Shown here: positions 1-8,481 of the stretch, in pieces | Layout of the letters: each line of letters opens with the position of its first letter | How positions within the stretch are numbered: position 1 is the stretch's first letter | Source of the DNA: Halorubrum salsamenti | GTDB taxonomy: Archaea > Halobacteriota > Halobacteria > Halobacteriales > Haloferacaceae | Assembly: GCF_007671685.1 (NCBI RefSeq) | Contig: NZ_VCNL01000001.1 | Span: 124,001-188,000, forward strand | Direction of reading: 5' to 3' | Length of the DNA: 64,000 nt | The notes under the pieces: generated by a model | What the model saw: the letters and a program-made list of their open reading frames with translations, nothing else | Database searches by the model: none | Told to the model about the DNA's origin: nothing | Position numbers and translations under genes: made by a program

Positions 1-60
1 GCAAGAGCCTGAGCGACTGAGACGGAACTACTTTTAAACGGCTCGCCGAAGGGCGGAGAC

Positions 61-874
61 ATGACCGACAAGAGCGACAGGAGCGAGGACCCCAACGACG
101 AGGTGCAGTACCACGTCGAGGTCGGCGACGGCGACGTCGCGGACGCCGTGCTCCTCCCCGGCAACCCCGAGCGCGTGGACAAGGTCACGGCGCTGTGGGA
201 CGGCCACGAGGAGGTCGCGCACCACCGCGACCGGCACCTACGAGGACGCGCCGATCTCCGTGACCTCGACCGGGATCGGCTCGCCGTCGGCCGCCATCGC
301 TGTCGAGGAGCTCGCCAGGGTGGGCGTCGACACGTTCATTCGGGTCGGCTCCTGCGGCGCGATCCAGCCGGGGATGGACGTGGGCGATCTGGTGATCACG
401 ACCGGCGCGGTCCGACAGGAGGGGACGAGCGACGAGTACGTCCGCGAGGACTACCCGGCCGCCGCCGACGGCGAGGTCGTCTCCGCGCTCGTCGCCGCCG
501 CCGAGCGGCTCGGCCACGACTATCACACCGGCGTGACGATGAGCGCCGACTCCTTCTACGCCGGGCAGGGGCGCCCCGGATTCGAGGGGTTCGAGGCGGC
601 CGGCTCCGACGAACTGGTCGCGGAGCTGCGGGACGCGAACGTGAAGAACATCGAGATGGAGGCGTCGGCGATCCTCACGATCGCGAGCGTGTACGGGCTC
701 CGCGCGGGCGCGGTCTGCTCCGTCTACGCGAACCGGGTCACCGGCGAGTTCCGCACCGAGGGCGAGTCGCGGGCGGCCGAGACCGCGAGCCTCGCGGTGA
801 AGCTCCTCGCGCGGATGGACGAGGTCAAGCGCGAGGCGGGCGCCGACCGCTGGCACGCCGGCCTCTCGCTGTAG
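61..874 (+). pseudogene. udp: Uridine phosphorylase, frameshifted
   Basis: Nucleoside phosphorylase that would cleave uridine to uracil and ribose-1-phosphate in pyrimidine salvage. The first ~55 codons (from 61) give the family N-terminus with the phosphate-loop-like PGNPERVDK and the HHR element. Reading then leaves frame near 220-230, and the rest of the protein (SVTSTGIGSPSAAIAVEEL, RVGSCGAIQ, NIEMEASA) continues in the next frame to the stop at 874. Relatives have a few extra residues after HHR (an E-Y/F-R/T stretch), so a short deletion rather than a single-base slip is likely. A TATA-like TTTTAAA lies at 33-39, about 27 bases before the ATG, so transcription signals look intact. Either a recent pseudogene or an assembly error; the family call is firm. 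Confidence 0.85.
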
Positions 875-953
875 GCGGGCGGAGCGGACTCCGGCCGGTC
901 CGGATCGCGTGCGTTCCAAAGCGACTTTATTCGCGCGCTGTGGAACGACACAC

Positions 954-2135
954 ATGACTACACAGGTCGTCGTCGTCGGTTCCGGCTACGCCGGAGCGGG
1001 TGCGGTGAAGGCGTTCGAAGACGAGGTCGGCGATGGCGAGGCCGAGCTGACGTGGATCTCGGAGCACGACTACCACCTCGTTCTCCACGAGGTCCATCGC
1101 GCGATCCGCAACCCCGCGGTCGCCGAGAAGATCACCATCCCGGTCGACGAGATCAAATCGCCCGAGTCCGACTTCGTGCAGGGCCGCGTCGTCGACGTCG
1201 ACACCGACGACCGCGTCGTCGAGACCGACGACGGGACGACCGTCGACTACGACTACCTCCTGCTCGGCGTCGGCTCCACGACCGCCTTCTTCGGCATCGA
1301 GGGGCTCGAGGAGAACGCCCACCAGCTCAAGAGCCTCGACGACGCGAAGGCGATCCACGAGGAGGTCCGGTCGGCTGCCGCCGAGGCGACCCGGTCCGAC
1401 CCCGTCGAAGTCATCGTCGGCGGCGCCGGCCTCTCCGGTATCCAGACCGCGGGCGAGATCGCGGAGTACCGCGACAAACACCGCGCCCCCGTCGATATCA
1501 AGCTCGTCGAGGGACTCGACGAGGTCTTCCCCGGGAACGACCCGCAGGTCCAGGGCGCGCTCCGTCAGCGGCTCGAGGACGCCGACATCGAGATCCTCAC
1601 CGGCGACTTCATCTCGAAGGCCGACGAGGACGCGGTCTACCTCGGTGGCGGCGACGACGAGGAGCCCGAGGAACTCGAGTACGACGTGCTGATCTGGACC
1701 GGCGGCATCACGGGCCAGCCGGAACTGGAGAACGTCGAGGTCGAGAAGGACGAGCGCTCGAACCGCGTCCACGCCGCCTCCGACTTCACCACCAGCGACG
1801 ACCGCGTGTTCGCGATCGGCGACACCGCGCTGGTCGAGCAGGGCGACGACGACGTGGCGCCGCCGACCGCGCAGGCCGCCTGGCAGGCCGCGGAGATCGC
1901 CGGCGAGAACCTCGCGCGCGCCGCCCGCGGCGCGCCGCTTCAGTCGTGGGAGCACACGGACAAGGGGACCGTCATATCGGTCGGCGAGGACGCGGTCGCT
2001 CACGACGTGATGGGGATGCCGATCCAGACGTTCGGCGGCACCCCCGCGAAGCTGCTGAAGAAGTCCATCGCGGTGCGGTGGATCGCGAAGGTCTCTTCGA
2101 CCGGACGCGCCGCGAGCGCGTTCGGCGACATGTAA
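954..2135 (+). CDS. NAD(P)/FAD-dependent oxidoreductase (type II NADH dehydrogenase-like)
   Basis: A 393-residue flavoprotein of the NDH-2/pyridine nucleotide-disulfide family. It begins with an FAD-binding Rossmann motif (VVVGSGYAGAG, about residues 5-15), has a second nucleotide-binding motif (VIVGGAGLSGIQTAGEIAEY) near residue 155, and the late FAD motif VFAIGDTALV near 285. The probable role is NADH oxidation with transfer of electrons to quinone at the membrane surface; the acceptor is inferred. The ATG at 954 is preferred over the in-frame codon at 909 because a TATA-like TTTATTC sits at about 926, at the normal leaderless spacing. It converges with the regulator gene downstream. Confidence 0.85.
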   Translation: MTTQVVVVGSGYAGAGAVKAFEDEVGDGEAELTWISEHDYHLVLHEVHRAIRNPAVAEKITIPVDEIKSPESDFVQGRVVDVDTDDRVVETDDGTTVDYDYLLLGVGSTTAFFGIEGLEENAHQLKSLDDAKAIHEEVRSAAAEATRSDPVEVIVGGAGLSGIQTAGEIAEYRDKHRAPVDIKLVEGLDEVFPGNDPQVQGALRQRLEDADIEILTGDFISKADEDAVYLGGGDDEEPEELEYDVLIWTGGITGQPELENVEVEKDERSNRVHAASDFTTSDDRVFAIGDTALVEQGDDDVAPPTAQAAWQAAEIAGENLARAARGAPLQSWEHTDKGTVISVGEDAVAHDVMGMPIQTFGGTPAKLLKKSIAVRWIAKVSSTGRAASAFGDM

Positions 2136-2312
2136 CGTCGGCGAGATCGAGACTCGACGGTTTCTTTTTCGTTCAGCGGGACGGTTCTCGACCCCGAGAG
2201 CGACGGTTTCACCGACGGCGACGAAATCCGCGGCCGAGTTCGAGCGGCTGCGCTCGGGCTGTTGGCGGGGTCGCGAAGAGAGGTACGCAGAACGATACCG
2301 TCGACGAGACGG

Positions 2313-2846
2313 TCAGTGCTCGGCGGGCTCGTCCGGCGCGCGCATGTCGTCGATCCGCAGGATGAGAATGTTCGCGGTGTCGTCTTTGCCGTCGACGGTC
2401 CCGTCGATGACGAGCTTCGAGAGCGGGGTCGGGCCGACGGTGACGGAGTCGCCCTCGTGGAAGTCGCGGACGGAGCCCTGCACGTGGATCTCCGCGCGGC
2501 AGAGTTCGGGGTGGTGGACGCTGGAGAGGTCGATCCCGTCGACGTTGATCCCGGTCACTTCCTCGCCCTCGTGGTAGATGGGGACGTCCGCGGGCTCGTC
2601 CATCCGCTGGATGTCGAGCGCCTCGTACGCGTTCGAGGTGGGCTTGTACCCGCCTTTCGGTCCCGGTACGCCCTCGACCAACTGGAGGGCCTTCAGGCTC
2701 TGCATCTGGTTGCGGATCGTGCCCGGATTGCGGTCGACCTCCTCGGCGATCGCCTCGCCTTTGACGGCGTCCTCCTGTTCCCCGTACAGGTTGATGAGGG
2801 CCGTGAGGATGCTCTTCTGACTCGATGTGAGCTCGATCGATGACAT
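2313..2846 (-). CDS. Winged-helix transcriptional regulator (Rrf2-like annotation in haloarchaea)
   Basis: A 177-residue conserved haloarchaeal protein. Residues 1-75 form a winged helix (SSQKSILTALINLY, a DNA-recognition segment around NPGTIRNQMQSLKAL, and a GPKGGYKPT wing). The C-terminal ~100 residues form a small conserved domain with a VHHPELCRAEIHVQGSVRDF segment that could bind a ligand or another regulator. Relatives are often labelled Rrf2-family, but I see no Fe-S cysteine triad, only one Cys. Ligand and targets are unknown. A TATA-like TTTAAG at about 2869-2875 on the minus strand is about 25 bases before the start. Confidence 0.75.
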   Translation of the reverse strand: MSSIELTSSQKSILTALINLYGEQEDAVKGEAIAEEVDRNPGTIRNQMQSLKALQLVEGVPGPKGGYKPTSNAYEALDIQRMDEPADVPIYHEGEEVTGINVDGIDLSSVHHPELCRAEIHVQGSVRDFHEGDSVTVGPTPLSKLVIDGTVDGKDDTANILILRIDDMRAPDEPAEH

Positions 2847-2913
2847 AGACGAGAGTAGATGGCCGCCCCGCTTAAATGCGATGGAAGCCCGTTATAAACG
2901 ATCGTGTGGTTTC

Positions 2914-3129
2914 TCACGATCCGCGGAGCCGACGGAGCCGGACGTACGCGATCGGGCTGGAGAGCGCCACGACGACGCCGACCCCGATCAGCGCGAGACC
3001 GAGGTCACTGAGGAAAAAGGCGACTCCGGCACCGACGAGCCCGATCACGGCGCCGGTGAACGCGACGGCGATCATGGCGCCGATCGGCTCGATGTCGGCC
3101 GGAGCGAAGTCGCCTTCGGAGCCGCTCAT
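2914..3129 (-). CDS. Small two-helix membrane protein
   Basis: A 71-residue protein with a short acidic N-terminus (MSGSEGDFAPADIEPIG), two hydrophobic segments (about residues 17-38 and 43-62, the second GLALIGVGVVVALSSPIAYV) and a basic tail (RLRRLRGS). The orientation is probably both ends cytoplasmic, or a hairpin. The start at 3129 is chosen because the upstream in-frame codons up to 3249 overlap the rocF start region. Function unknown; it resembles short conserved haloarchaeal membrane proteins. It is divergent from arginase and lies 67 bases upstream of the regulator gene on the same strand. Confidence 0.65.
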   Translation of the reverse strand: MSGSEGDFAPADIEPIGAMIAVAFTGAVIGLVGAGVAFFLSDLGLALIGVGVVVALSSPIAYVRLRRLRGS

Positions 3130-3229
3130 ACCCCCCGTTGTCGGTGGGCCGTGAAAACCGTGTGCGATCGCGGTGCGACCGTGACGGGGACCCAAACCAT
3201 TCAAGCGTCGCCGGGGCGCTCTCTCGGAC

Positions 3230-4135
3230 ATGACCACCGTCAGGATCATCGGCGCGCCGACCGACTACGGGGCGAACCGACGCGGCGTGGACATGGGACC
3301 GTCGGCGATCCGCTACGCGGGACTGGCCGACCAGCTCGCTGGCGCGGGCGTCGAGACGGTCGACGCGGGCGACCTCGCGGTTCCCCGCGCCGAGGAGCGC
3401 GACCCGGACGCGGAGGCCCCGCGCGACGGGGACGCGAAGTTCCTCCGCGAGACGGCCGACGTCTGCCGCCGTCTCGCGGACGAGGTCGGCGGGACGCTCG
3501 CGGCGGGGGACGTGCCGCTCGCGCTCGGCGGGGACCACTCGATCGCCATCGGCTCGCTCGCCGGGTCCGCGCGCGACGCGGAGATCGGCGCCGTGTGGTT
3601 CGACGCCCACGCCGACCTCAACACGCCCGCGACGACGCCCTCCGGGAACGTCCACGGGATGCCGCTCGCGGCCGCGCTCGGACTCGGCGAGTTCGCGGAG
3701 TCGGACTGGGCGACCGCGCCCGGGCTCGACCCGGAGAACGTCGCGCTCGTCGGGCTCCGCTCCGTCGACGACGCGGAGGTCGAGGTGATCCGCGACAACG
3801 GGTTCGCGGCGTACACGATGTCAGACATCGACGAGCGCGGGATCACGGACGTCGCGGAGGAGGCGATGACGGAGGCGTCCGCCGGCGTCGACGGCGTCCA
3901 CGTCAGCCTCGACCTGGACTGGCTCGACCCCAAGGAGGCGCCCGGCGTCGGCACCCCAGTCCGGGGCGGCGCCACCTACCGGGAGGCCCACAGCGCGATG
4001 GAGGTCGTCGCCGAGAGCGACTCCCTCCGTTCGATGGAACTCGTCGAGGTGAATCCGACGCTGGATCAGCACAACGAGACCGCGGAGCTCGCGACGGAGT
4101 TGGCCGCGAGCGCGTTCGGGAAGCGGGTGCTGTGA
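3230..4135 (+). CDS. rocF: Arginase
   Basis: A 301-residue ureohydrolase that hydrolyses arginine to ornithine and urea. All binuclear manganese ligands are present: GGDHS (His103), the DAHAD block (Asp125, His127, Asp129), and SLDLD (Asp228, Asp230). The NTPATTPSGN segment carries the Asn131 and Ser138 positions that recognise the substrate amino acid, favouring arginase over agmatinase. The C-terminal VEVNPTLDQHNETAELA is typical. Arginase feeds arginine into ornithine/urea or glutamate metabolism. The start at 3230 leaves about 100 bases from the divergent membrane-protein gene, with a weak promoter (CAAACCATTCAAG) near 3192-3204. Confidence 0.93.
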   Translation: MTTVRIIGAPTDYGANRRGVDMGPSAIRYAGLADQLAGAGVETVDAGDLAVPRAEERDPDAEAPRDGDAKFLRETADVCRRLADEVGGTLAAGDVPLALGGDHSIAIGSLAGSARDAEIGAVWFDAHADLNTPATTPSGNVHGMPLAAALGLGEFAESDWATAPGLDPENVALVGLRSVDDAEVEVIRDNGFAAYTMSDIDERGITDVAEEAMTEASAGVDGVHVSLDLDWLDPKEAPGVGTPVRGGATYREAHSAMEVVAESDSLRSMELVEVNPTLDQHNETAELATELAASAFGKRVL

Positions 4136-4150
4136 GACTTCGGGTCCCAG

Positions 4151-4447
4151 TCAGGGGCTGCGGTCCAGCTGATCGACGACCTGCTGCAGGTCCGCCTCGC
4201 GCTCGATCTCCCGTTTGATCTCCTCGCGGCGGCGGACCGCCGCGGAGTCGGCGTCGTACGCGCGCACGAACTCGGCCCGAGTGTGCTCGTCGAACGCGTG
4301 TCGGATCGCGAAGTAGCCGTCCGGGACGATCGTGCCGCACACCTTGCACTCGTGGCGCTGGTGGCCGTTCGTCTGGTGGACGATGGCCGACTCCACGTCG
4401 TCGAAGCCGGCGTCGCAGCCGTCGATTCCGCACGTCCAGCGGGGCAT
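4151..4447 (-). CDS. Small C2H2-like zinc-finger protein
   Basis: A 98-residue protein with two metal-binding clusters: CGIDGCDAGFDDVESAIVHQTNGH (C-x4-C with a His pair, C2H2-like) and CKVCG...H...H (C-x2-C with later histidines in GYFAIRHAFDEH). The C-terminal third is charged and helical (EEIKREIEREADLQQVVDQL), probably a coiled coil. It may bind nucleic acid or protein; no enzymatic signature. The ATG at 4447 is chosen because the upstream in-frame part is arginine-rich translation of non-coding DNA. Convergent with rocF with a 15-base gap; divergent from the PHP protein gene. Confidence 0.7.
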   Translation of the reverse strand: MPRWTCGIDGCDAGFDDVESAIVHQTNGHQRHECKVCGTIVPDGYFAIRHAFDEHTRAEFVRAYDADSAAVRRREEIKREIEREADLQQVVDQLDRSP

Positions 4448-4591
4448 GTCATCCCGTCTCCGCCCCGAGGGATTAACGGTTTCCCCCGACTCCCGCGTCC
4501 CGGTCCGATCGCGTCGTCCCGCGACCGGTCGGGCCGGGCCGACTCGCCGTCGAACGATACGCCTTTGCTCGGCCACGAAGAACGCTCACCC

Positions 4592-5383
4592 GTGACTCGA
4601 TCGAGAACGCGCGTCGACGCCCACGTGAAGGTGCTCGACGACGACGTCGTGGCCCTCGCGAAGGAACGGGGGATCGACGCGCTCGTGTACGCCCCGCACT
4701 TCACTCGCCTGCCGACGATCCGGGAGCGCGCGACTCGGTTCTCCGACGACGACCTGACCGTGATTCCCGCGCGCGAGGTGTTCACCGGCGACTGGGGGAA
4801 CCGGCGGCACATCCTCGTTCTCGGCTTGGACGACCCCGTCCCCGACTACATCACCTTCGAGGCGGCGATGGCCGAGGCCGACCGGCAGGACGCGGCCGTC
4901 TTGGCGCCCCACCCGAGCTTCGCGACCATCTCGCTCACCCGTCCGGAGATCGCGGCCCATGACGCCCGGATCGACGCGGTGGAGACATACAACACGAAGC
5001 TCCTCCCGCACCAGAACGCTCGAACGCGACGGATCGCCGAGGCCACGGACCAGCCTGGGTTCGGCTCGTCGTACGCTCACCTTCCCGGCACCGTCGGCGA
5101 GGCGTGGACGGAGTTCGACGGCGCCCTCGACGGCGTCGACGCGGTCGTCGACGCCTTCCGCGAGGCGCGGCCCCGCACCGTGGTCCACCGCGGCGGGGCC
5201 GGCCACCAGCTCCGCGGGCTCGTGGAGTTCGCCCACCTCGCGTACGAGAACACGTGGGAGAAGCTCGACCGACAGTTCCTCTCGGGCGACGAGCCGACCC
5301 TCCCGAGCAACGTCGCCTACGAGGGGCGGTTCAACGACGTGAGCGTCTACTCCGGGACGCTCTCCGACTACCGGCCGAACTAG
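4592..5383 (+). CDS. PHP-domain metal-dependent phosphoesterase
   Basis: A 263-residue protein of the PHP (polymerase and histidinol phosphatase) family. N-terminal RTRVDAHVKVLDDDVVALAKERGIDALVYAPHF supplies the first metal-binding His/Asp positions; ILVLGLDD, LAPHPSFATIS and the conserved Glu in DAVETYNTKLL are further active-site segments. Haloarchaea carry this as a stand-alone hydrolase of unknown substrate. The start is a GTG at 4592; a TATA-like CTTTGC at 4563-4568 sits at the usual distance, and upstream in-frame codons cover the divergent promoter. Converges with the DUF457-like membrane protein. Confidence 0.8.
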   Translation: MTRSRTRVDAHVKVLDDDVVALAKERGIDALVYAPHFTRLPTIRERATRFSDDDLTVIPAREVFTGDWGNRRHILVLGLDDPVPDYITFEAAMAEADRQDAAVLAPHPSFATISLTRPEIAAHDARIDAVETYNTKLLPHQNARTRRIAEATDQPGFGSSYAHLPGTVGEAWTEFDGALDGVDAVVDAFREARPRTVVHRGGAGHQLRGLVEFAHLAYENTWEKLDRQFLSGDEPTLPSNVAYEGRFNDVSVYSGTLSDYRPN

Positions 5384-5427
5384 GTCGCGGTCGCGGTCTC
5401 AGCGGTTCCCCACGTCCCTCCGACGCC

Positions 5428-5931
5428 TCAGATCCCGATCCCGGCGGCCGCTTCCGAGGCGACCGCGGAGACGTCCAGATCGAGGGTCACGACGTAGGTG
5501 TGGAGCGCCCAGAAAACGGCGAGTTCGACGGCCGTGACGATCACGGTGACGAGATCCGCGTACTTGCTGCTCGTCGTCACGCCGGTCGGCATCCCGTACT
5601 CGGTGTCCGACAGCGGGTGGAACAGCGCGATCCCGCGGCGGCTCCCGACCACGTCGAGGACGTAGTGGGTCAACACGCCGATCCAGACGTACTGGAGGTT
5701 GCCGAACACGATCGGGTACGCGAGGAAGACCCCGAGCACCGGGAGGCTGTGGAGCGTCTTCCGGTGGCGGCCGAAGGCGGTGTCGACGTCGGGGAACAGC
5801 GCCCCCAACACGATCGGGACGGTGATCTCGGTGACGGTCCGCGCGGTGGCCGTGCTGAGGCCGGGCTCGATGACGAAGCCGAGCCCGAGCGCGAGCAGTA
5901 AGGCGTTGAGAACGTGACCCCGTTTGTTCAT
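5428..5931 (-). CDS. Membrane-bound metal-dependent hydrolase (YdjM/DUF457 family)
   Basis: A 167-residue polytopic membrane protein. It begins MNKRGHVLNALLLALGLG with a His in the first helix, then has GALFPDVDTAFGRHRKTLHSLPVLG, the family signature with PDxD and HRxxxHS metal-binding residues, and a later HYVLDVVG. These proteins are predicted membrane-bound zinc hydrolases; the substrate is unknown. About four transmembrane segments are visible. The start at 5931 matches the family N-terminus. The window holds two more related proteins (20244 and 20900). Confidence 0.75.
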   Translation of the reverse strand: MNKRGHVLNALLLALGLGFVIEPGLSTATARTVTEITVPIVLGALFPDVDTAFGRHRKTLHSLPVLGVFLAYPIVFGNLQYVWIGVLTHYVLDVVGSRRGIALFHPLSDTEYGMPTGVTTSSKYADLVTVIVTAVELAVFWALHTYVVTLDLDVSAVASEAAAGIGI

Positions 5932-6070
5932 ACCTCCGGGTGGCCGGGACCGTAGGTGAAACCACCGGATCGGGGTCGGAAACACGGTCGCCGTAACGCA
6001 CGCGGGCGGCCGGTCGAACACGCGGAGGGCCAGCCGAAAGAGCCACGGCGCACGACGCCGAGCGACCGGT

Positions 6071-7174
6071 ATGGAGTACGAGGAGCCGAAGTTCTTCCAC
6101 GTGATGCAGTACGCGGCCGCGGCCGACGGGGACGTCATCGACATGGTGAGCGGCAACCCCGACTGGGAGCCGCCGGTCGCGCTGCGGGAGGCGCTCCGCG
6201 AGTACGCCGACCTCCCGCCGGACGCCTTCCAGTACCCGCCGAGCGAGGGGCTGCTGGAACTCCGCGAGTCGATCGCCGAGCGCCGGAACGTCGACCCCGA
6301 CCGCGTGGTGGTGACGAACGGGACCGGCGAGGCGAACTACCTCGCGATGGCGCGCGCGTTCGAGCGCGGCGCGGGCGACGAGGCGCTGCTGATGGACCCG
6401 GTGTACCCGTACTACCCCGGCAAGGCGGAGATGCTCGGCGGGGAGTCGACGCTCGTCCCGACCGCGCGCGACGGGGGGCTCGACGTCGACGCGATCCGCG
6501 AGGCCGCGAGCGCGGACACCGCCCTGATCGTCCTGAACACGCCGAACAACCCGACCGGCGCCGTCTACGGTCTCGGCGCGATCCGCGAGACCGTCGCGGT
6601 CGCGGAGGCGGTCGACGCCCTCGTGATGGTCGACGAGGTGTACGACCACTTCGATCTGACCGGCGAGTTCGAGTCGGCGTTGACGCTTTCCTCCGACCGC
6701 GTGATCGTCACCGGCGGCTTCTCGAAGTCGATGGCGATCACGGGGTTCCGGGTCGGGTACGGGATCTTCCCGGAGGCGCACGTCGGCGACGCCAAGACGC
6801 GGCACATGCTCGTGAACGTCGCCGGCGCGCGCCCCTCGCAGTACGCGGTCCACCACGCGCTCGCGGAGACGCCCCCCGACTACTACGCGGAGGCACGCGA
6901 CGTACTCGCCGATCGCGCGGACGCCTTCGCCGCCGCGCTCGACGCGGCCGGCGCGGAGTACACCCGCCCGGAGGGGGCGTTCTACGTACTCGCGCGCTTC
7001 GAGGGGTTCCCAGGGACGATGGCGAACGTGAAGCGCCTCGTGGACGAGGCCGGCGTCGCAGGGATGCCGGGCGAGGCGTTCGGCACCGCGCGCGCCGAAT
7101 GGGTCCGGTTCGCCCTCGTGACGCCGCGGGCCGAGGAGGCCGCGGAGCGGCTGGTAGACTACTTCGGCGACTGA
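6071..7174 (+). CDS. PLP-dependent aminotransferase class I/II
   Basis: A 367-residue fold-type I aminotransferase. Cofactor residues: NPTG (Asn160), DEVYD (Asp188, Tyr191), the Schiff-base Lys219 in TGGFSKSMAITGFRVGY, and an Arg in WVRFAL that would hold the substrate alpha-carboxylate. It groups by appearance with aspartate/aromatic aminotransferases of archaea; the precise amino donor cannot be read from the sequence. Divergent from the DUF457 membrane protein (139-base gap). Downstream is a long intergenic stretch with repeat elements, so it is probably monocistronic. Confidence 0.87.
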   Translation: MEYEEPKFFHVMQYAAAADGDVIDMVSGNPDWEPPVALREALREYADLPPDAFQYPPSEGLLELRESIAERRNVDPDRVVVTNGTGEANYLAMARAFERGAGDEALLMDPVYPYYPGKAEMLGGESTLVPTARDGGLDVDAIREAASADTALIVLNTPNNPTGAVYGLGAIRETVAVAEAVDALVMVDEVYDHFDLTGEFESALTLSSDRVIVTGGFSKSMAITGFRVGYGIFPEAHVGDAKTRHMLVNVAGARPSQYAVHHALAETPPDYYAEARDVLADRADAFAAALDAAGAEYTRPEGAFYVLARFEGFPGTMANVKRLVDEAGVAGMPGEAFGTARAEWVRFALVTPRAEEAAERLVDYFGD

Positions 7175-7190
7175 TCCGAGACGGACCCGC

Positions 7191-7479
7191 GGTGGCGCGT
7201 GCCTCTGAGCGCGAGGGAGCCCGCGGCCGCCATCGGCGGCCGCGGCAGCGAGGCGCTTCGTGCCTCTGGCAGCCGGCGGCGAAGCCGCCGGCGACGAGGC
7301 TGGGGAGGCGTGAGGTGCGGTTACCGTGCGGGGCGGGACGCAAAGGGGCAGTCGCGAGTCCTCGCGGCTGGGGCTTTGGAGGTGACCACCGTCGATCCGG
7401 AATCAACTATTTATAAGCGAGCGGCTCGGGAATTGAGGGTGGTTCACCGTCAACTCCCAATCGACCATTTATAAACGGA
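7191..7479 (+). repeat. Dispersed intergenic repeat, copy 1 (compound)
   Basis: This fills the non-coding stretch 7175-7502. It opens with GGTGGCGCG (7191), then GC-rich inverted repeats (GCGGCCGCC/GGCGGCCGC near 7223-7245; GCCGGCGGC/GCCGCCGGC near 7272-7291), the core GACGAGGCTGGGG (7293-7305), a second core GGCTGGGGCTTTGGAGG (7366-7382), then TTATAAGCGA (7411-7420). A second half-copy (TTCACCGTC ... ATTTATAAACGG) follows at 7443-7478. The same blocks recur at 15.3, 22.6, 37.5, 53.4 and 54.3 kb. No convincing gene lies inside. The function is not known to me. Confidence 0.75.
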
Positions 7480-7502
7480 CAACCGAGTGTCACGAACCGC
7501 GT

Positions 7503-8147
7503 CTAGCCGAAGTTCTCGACCTTCGCGGCCTCGGCGTCGCCGCCGGCGGCTTCGACGGCCGCCTCGGCGTCGGCCACCAGATCGGCGAAGCCGTACACGA
7601 AGACGGTCTCGCCCTCGCTCCCGGTCAGCGCCTCGGCGACCGCGTCGTCGAGCGCCTCGTCCGCGTCGAGGAGGTGAACCGCGGCGCCGCGCGCTTCCAG
7701 CCGATCCAAGCGGTCCGCGTGCGACACGTCGTCGTCGCGGTAGACGACCGCGGCCTCGGCGCCGTCGTCGAGCGCGCGCTCCGCGATGGCGACCGCCGGG
7801 CCGACGCCGGGGCCGCCCGCGATCACGACCGCGCGCGGCTCGCCGTCGTAGTGCTGGTCACCGAACGGGCCGGAGAGGGTCATCTCGGTGCCCGCCTCGG
7901 CGTCGGCGAGGAACGCGGAGAACTCGCCGCCCTCCTCGGGATCGATGCCGACCGTGACCTCGAAGGTGTCGCCGACCGTCGGCGACGAGAGAGTATAAAA
8001 GCGGGCGACCGACTCGCCGTCGATCTCGGTGCCGAGCTTGACGAACTGCCCGGGCTCGGCGGCGAACCCGTCGGGTGCGTCGAACCGAAGCGCGTACGTG
8101 TCGCGGCCGACCGTCTCGACCGCGTTGACCGTCGCTGTCGTATCCAT
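7503..8147 (-). CDS. FAD/NAD(P)-binding reductase (ferredoxin-NADP reductase family)
   Basis: A 214-residue two-domain flavin reductase. Residues 1-95 form the FAD barrel, with the FAD motif ARFYTLSS (RxYS-like) and EPGQFVKL. Residues 100-214 form the NAD(P) domain, starting VVIAGGPGVGPAVAIAERAL and ending in FVYGFADLVADAEAAVEAAGG. There is no ferredoxin domain, so it works with a separate carrier. It lies divergent from korA, whose product reduces ferredoxin; a role in moving electrons between ferredoxin or flavodoxin and NAD(P)H is plausible but inferred. The start at 8147 gives the compact family length; the 334-base gap upstream holds both promoters. Confidence 0.78.
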   Translation of the reverse strand: MDTTATVNAVETVGRDTYALRFDAPDGFAAEPGQFVKLGTEIDGESVARFYTLSSPTVGDTFEVTVGIDPEEGGEFSAFLADAEAGTEMTLSGPFGDQHYDGEPRAVVIAGGPGVGPAVAIAERALDDGAEAAVVYRDDDVSHADRLDRLEARGAAVHLLDADEALDDAVAEALTGSEGETVFVYGFADLVADAEAAVEAAGGDAEAAKVENFG

Positions 8148-8481
8148 GGCTCCGATCCGACCGGGAGACACAAACGTGTTCCCGTCGGCGTCGGTGCTGC
8201 CCGTGTCGAAACCTTTGGGGACACTTGGGTCGCCAGATCGAACCGCGCGCGCCGTCCCGTCGGCCGGAGGCGTTCTGTTCGACGGCTGTCGAAACATCCG
8301 ACGACGATGAGGGTCGATCGTGATAGATCCGAGAAACGTTTGTCCACTATAATTGGTCTGTATCTGATTATAACGGTTTATTAGCGACAATATTCGCGAA
8401 AAATATAACGCACGTTCAGAAATGGGTCGATAGCTCCTTCCAGAAGTCTTTTGATGAGTCCGGCGAAAGCCCTCGTATAGC
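8148..8481. promoter_or_regulatory. Divergent promoter region with AT-rich island upstream of korA
   Basis: A 334-base gene-free stretch. Positions ~8320-8425 are much more AT-rich than the surroundings, with several TATA-like tracts (TATAATTGG, GATTATAACGG, AAAATATAACG) and a small palindrome TTCGCGAA at 8393-8400. The likely korA TATA is CTTTTGATG near 8447-8455, about 28 bases before the ATG at 8482. The palindrome sits about 50 bases further upstream and could be a regulator site. No ORF in it looks real. Confidence 0.5.

Noticed and set aside
2914-3249. Longer form of the small membrane protein starting at 3249
   Set aside because: The extra 40 residues are Arg/Gly-rich, overlap the rocF start and would cross its promoter; the compact start at 3129 is better.
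7199-7474. 91-codon ORF in the 7.2 kb repeat region
   Set aside because: Arg/Ala-rich translation of GC-rich inverted repeats, with no plausible protein features and lying wholly in a dispersed repeat.
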